From Synaphobranchus kaupii (lineage: Eukaryota > Chordata > Actinopteri > Anguilliformes > Synaphobranchidae): a stretch of DNA of 64,000 nt. Made by a program: the position numbers and the translations under genes. Below are positions 61,001-64,000 of this stretch, one piece after another. The notes beneath the pieces are model-generated. The model had not been told where the DNA came from, did not search any database, and saw only the letters and a list, made by a program, of their open reading frames with translations. How positions within the stretch are numbered: the stretch's first letter is position 1; the number at the start of each line of letters is the position of its first letter. The DNA is taken from assembly GCA_029718625.1 (NCBI GenBank), contig CM056389.1, positions 10,526,117-10,590,116 of the forward strand, written 5' to 3'.

Positions 61001-64000
61001 CTGCTGTAGGCAGCACAAGTATTGTTCCTACCCATATTTCATATTATTATTATTAGTTGGGCTGCTGTAGGCAGCCCAAGTATTGTTCCTACTCATACTT
61101 CATATTATTATCAGTTGGGCTGCTGTAGGCAGTCCAAGTATTGTTCCTACTCATACTTCATATTATTAGTTGGGCTGCTGTAGGCAGCCCAAGTATTGTT
61201 CCTAGTCATACTTCATATTATTAGTTGGGCTGCTGTAGGCAGCCCAAGTATTGTTCCTTCTCATACTTCATATTATTATTATTATTATTAAGTATTGTTC
61301 CTACTCATACTTCATATTATTATTAGTTGGGCTGGTGTAGGCAGCCCAAGTATTGTTCCTACTCATACTTCAGATTATTAGTTGGGCTGCTGTAGGCAGC
61401 ACAAGTATTGTTCCTACCCATATTTCATATTATTATTATTAGTTGGGCTGCTGTAGGCAGCCCAAGTATTGTTCCTACTCATACTTCATATTATTAGTTG
61501 GGCTGCTGTAGGCAGCCCAAGTATTGTTCCTACTCATACTTCATATTATTATCAGTTGGGCTGCTGTAGGCAGTCCAAGTATTGTTCCTACTCATACTTC
61601 ATATTATTAGTTGGGCTGCTGTAGGCAGCCCAAGTATTGTTCCTAGTCATACTTCATATTATTAGTTGGGCTGCTGTAGGCAGCCCAAGTATTGTTCCTA
61701 CTCATACTTCATATTATTAGTTGGGCTGCTGTAGGCAGCCCAAGTATTGTTCCTACTCATACTTCATATTATTAGTTGGGCTGCTGTAGGCAGCCCAAGT
61801 ATTGTTCCTACTCATACTTCATATTATTAGTTGGGCTGCTGTAGGCAGCACAAGTATTGTTCCTACTCATACTTCATATTATTATTATTATTATTAGTTG
61901 GGCTGCTGTAGGCAGCCCAAGTATTGTTCCTACTCATACTTCATATTATTATTAGTTGGGCTGCTGTAGGCAGCCCAAGTATTGTTCCTACTCACACTTC
62001 ATATTATTATTATTAGTTGGGCTGCTGTAGGCATCCAAAGTATTGTTCCTACTCATACTTTATATTATTACTAGTTGGGCTGCTGTAGGCAGCCCAAGTA
62101 TTGTTCCTACTCATACTTCATATTATTAGTTGGGCTGCTGTAGTCAAGTATTGTTCCTACTCATACTTCATATTATTAGTTGGGCTGCTGTAGGCAAGTA
62201 TTGTTCCTACTCATACTTCATATTATTATTATTATTAGTTGGGCTGATGTAGGCAGCCCAAGTATTGTTCCTACTCATACTTCATATTATTATTATTAGT
62301 TGGGCTGCTGTAGGCAGCCCAAGTATTGTTCCTACTCACACTTCATATTATTAGTTGGGCTGCTGTAGGCAGCCCAAGTATTGTTCCTACTCATACTTCA
62401 TATTATTATTAGTTGGGCTGCTGTAGGCAGCCCATGTATTGTTCCTACTCATACTTCATATTATTATTAGTTGGGCTGCTGTATTGTTCCTACTCATACT
62501 TCATATTATTAGTTGGGCTGCTGTAGGCAGCCCAAGTATTGTTCCTTCTCATACTTCATATTATTATTATTATTATTAAGTATTGTTCCTACTCATACTT
62601 CATATTATTATTAGTTGGGCTGGTGTAGGCAGCCCAAGTATTGTTCCTACTCATACTTCAGATTATTAGTTGGGCTGCTGTAGGCAGCCCAAGTATTGTT
62701 CCTACCCATACTTCATATTATTATTATTAGTTGGGCTGCTGTAGGCAGCCCAAGTATTGTTCCTACTCATACTTCATATTATTAGTTGGGCTGCTATAGG
62801 CAGCCCAAGTATTGTGCCTACTCATACTTCATATTATTAGTTGGGCTGCTGTAGGCAGCCCAAGTATTGTTCCTACTCATACTTCATATTATTAGTTGGG
62901 CTGCTGTAGGCAGCCCAAGTATTGTTCCTACTCATACTTCATATTATTATCAGTTGGGCTGCTGTAGGCAGTCCAAGTATTGTTCCTACTCATACTTCAT
63001 ATTATTAGTTGGGCTGCTGTAGGCAGCCCAAGTATTGTTCCTACTCATACTTCATATTATTAGTTGGGCTGCTGTAGGCAGCCCAAGTATTGTTCCTACT
63101 CATACTTCATATTATTATCAGTTGGGCTGCTGTAGGCAGTCCAAGTATTGTTCCTACTCATACTTCATATTATTAGTTGGGCAACTGTAGGCAGCCCAAG
63201 TATTGTTCCTACTCATACTTCATATTATTATCAGTTGGGCTGCTGTAGGCAGTCCAAGTATTGTTCCTACTCATACTTCATATTATTAGTTGGGCTGCTG
63301 TAGGCAGCCCAAGTATTGTTCCTAGTCATACTTCATATTATTTGTTGGGCTGCTGTAGGCAGCCCAAGTATTGTTCCTACTCATACTTCATATTATTAGT
63401 TGGGCTGCTGTAGGCAGCCCAAGTATTGTTCCTACTCATACTTCATATTATTATCAGTTGGGCTGCTGTAGGCAGTCCAAGTATTGTTCCTACTCATACT
63501 TCATATTATTAGTTGGGCTACTGTAGGCAGCCCAAGTATTGTTCCTACTCATACTTCATATTATTATTATTAGTTGGGCTGCTGTAGGCAGACCAAGTAT
63601 TGTTCCTACTCATACTTCATATTATTAGTTGGGCTGCTGTAGGCAGCCCAAGTATTGTTCCTAGTCATACTTCATATTATTAGTTGGGCTGCTGTAGGCA
63701 GCCCAAGTATTGTTCCTACTCATACTTCATATTATTAGTTGGGCTGCTGTAGGCAGCCCAAGTATTGTTCCTACTCATACTTCATATTATTATTATTAGT
63801 TGGGCTGCAGTAGGCAGCCCAAGTATTGTTCCTACTCATACTTCATATTATTAGTTGGGCTGCTCTAGGCATCCCAAGTATTGTTCCTACTCATACTTTA
63901 TATTATTATTATTAGTTGGGCTGCTGTAGGCAGCCCAAGTATTGTTCCTACTCACACTTCATATTATTATTATTAGTTGGGCTGCTGTAGGCATCCAAAG
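57962..64000 (+). repeat. Block M copy 4, cut by the window end
   Basis: It is colinear with M3 at +12,413 up to the last base, with no visible indel. One clear substitution was noted: CCCAAATATT at about 60862 where M3 has CCCAAGTATT at 48449. The window ends within the GCATCCAAAG monomer, about 1 kb before the L2 tail would be expected. Confidence 0.85.

Larger units (their letters stand above)
1..64000 (+). repeat. Satellite array of 55-bp hairpin monomers (teleost-type)
   Basis: The window is made entirely of direct tandem copies of one monomer, interrupted only by seven short LINE-tail insertions. The shortest full-length form is 55 bp; other forms differ by whole ATT units (58, 61, 64, 67, 70 bp). 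No inverted copy and no single-copy spacer was found, and both window edges fall inside a monomer. Coding is ruled out by structure. In the canonical monomer TAG occurs at monomer positions 12-14 and 53-55. Because 55 is 1 modulo 3, the phase rotates, so every plus-strand frame is closed within about 96 bp. The minus strand is closed by CTA, TTA and TCA triplets in each copy. Monomers differ at a limited set of recurring positions that define subfamilies and higher-order units. The chromosomal role (centromeric, pericentromeric or interstitial) cannot be read from the sequence. Confidence 0.98.
57053..64000 (+). repeat. Segmental duplication D4c, right copy (open at window end)
   Basis: This is the partner of 44640-51587. 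No indel and very few substitutions were noticed, which makes it the least diverged long duplication in the window. Its right boundary lies outside. Confidence 0.85.

Noticed and set aside
1..64000. CRISPR-like pattern: a 23-bp palindromic repeat every 55-61 bp with spacers of about 32-38 bp
   Set aside because: The intervening sequence is the same in every unit apart from point variants and ATT count. There are no unique spacers and no cas genes; it is one tandem monomer.
1..64000. Protein-coding tandem repeat (for example a repetitive surface or silk-like protein)
   Set aside because: The 55-bp period is not a multiple of three and each canonical copy contains two TAG triplets, so all plus frames close within about 96 bp. 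The minus strand has stops from CTA, TTA and TCA in each copy.
1..64000. CENP-B box or telomere-type repeats
   Set aside because: Neither the conserved CENP-B core pattern nor TTAGGG arrays was found. TTAGTTGGG at each monomer boundary only superficially resembles a telomere unit.
1..64000. NF-I type palindromic binding site in dyad I
   Set aside because: The arms read TTGGG and CCCAA with a different spacing from the known TTGGC-N5-GCCAA site; the similarity is partial and unsupported.

Overview
The whole 64 kb window is one uninterrupted eukaryotic satellite DNA array. Every part I read is made of tandem head-to-tail copies of a 55-bp monomer (a perfect canonical copy lies at 115-169). All copies face the same way. 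Copy lengths are mostly 55, 58, 61, 64, 67 or 70 bp because an ATT run at the 3' end of each monomer varies in whole 3-bp steps. The array starts and ends inside a monomer, so it extends beyond both edges. The window holds on the order of 1,100 monomers (an estimate from length). I see no protein-coding gene, RNA gene, promoter or other single-copy DNA, so any stretch not named separately is ordinary satellite.

The only foreign sequence is a 62-bp fragment present seven times (at 20981, 38999, 42518, 45112, 52604, 54867 and 57525). Read on the minus strand it is the conserved 3' end of an L2-clade LINE, or a SINE sharing its tail, of the eel UnaL2 type. It has a 6-bp stem closing a GGATA loop, followed by a degenerate (TGTAA)n tail. 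This tail type is common in teleost fish, so I infer a bony fish genome; I cannot name the species. All seven copies look like descendants of one insertion, spread by duplication of the array.

Each monomer carries two overlapping dyads: a strong 9-bp stem with a 5-nt loop, and a 6-bp stem with an 11-nt loop. Most recurrent internal deletions in the array remove part or all of the strong dyad.

The array is organised on several levels. (1) Monomers carry linked marker variants. (2) These are arranged in higher-order repeats of about 2,691, 2,077, 1,919, 1,806 and 3,153 bp, which make up most of 1-31 kb. (3) Long colinear duplications lie on top: 8.48-13.35 kb matches 23.12-27.99 kb (+14,639); 10.23-22.94 kb matches 28.02-40.96 kb (+17,792, then +18,018 after a 226-bp indel); 31.94-39.19 kb matches 45.55-52.80 kb (+13,605); and 40.8-51.6 kb matches 52.9-64.0 kb (+12,056, +12,349, +12,413). 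As a result a block of about 7 kb (M1-M4) occurs four times, the last cut by the window end. Chimeric monomers and shared private mutations mark several junctions and give a relative order of events.

The offsets come from matching landmark variants by eye at many points, not from a base-by-base alignment. The array could be centromeric, pericentromeric or a large interstitial satellite; the sequence alone does not decide.
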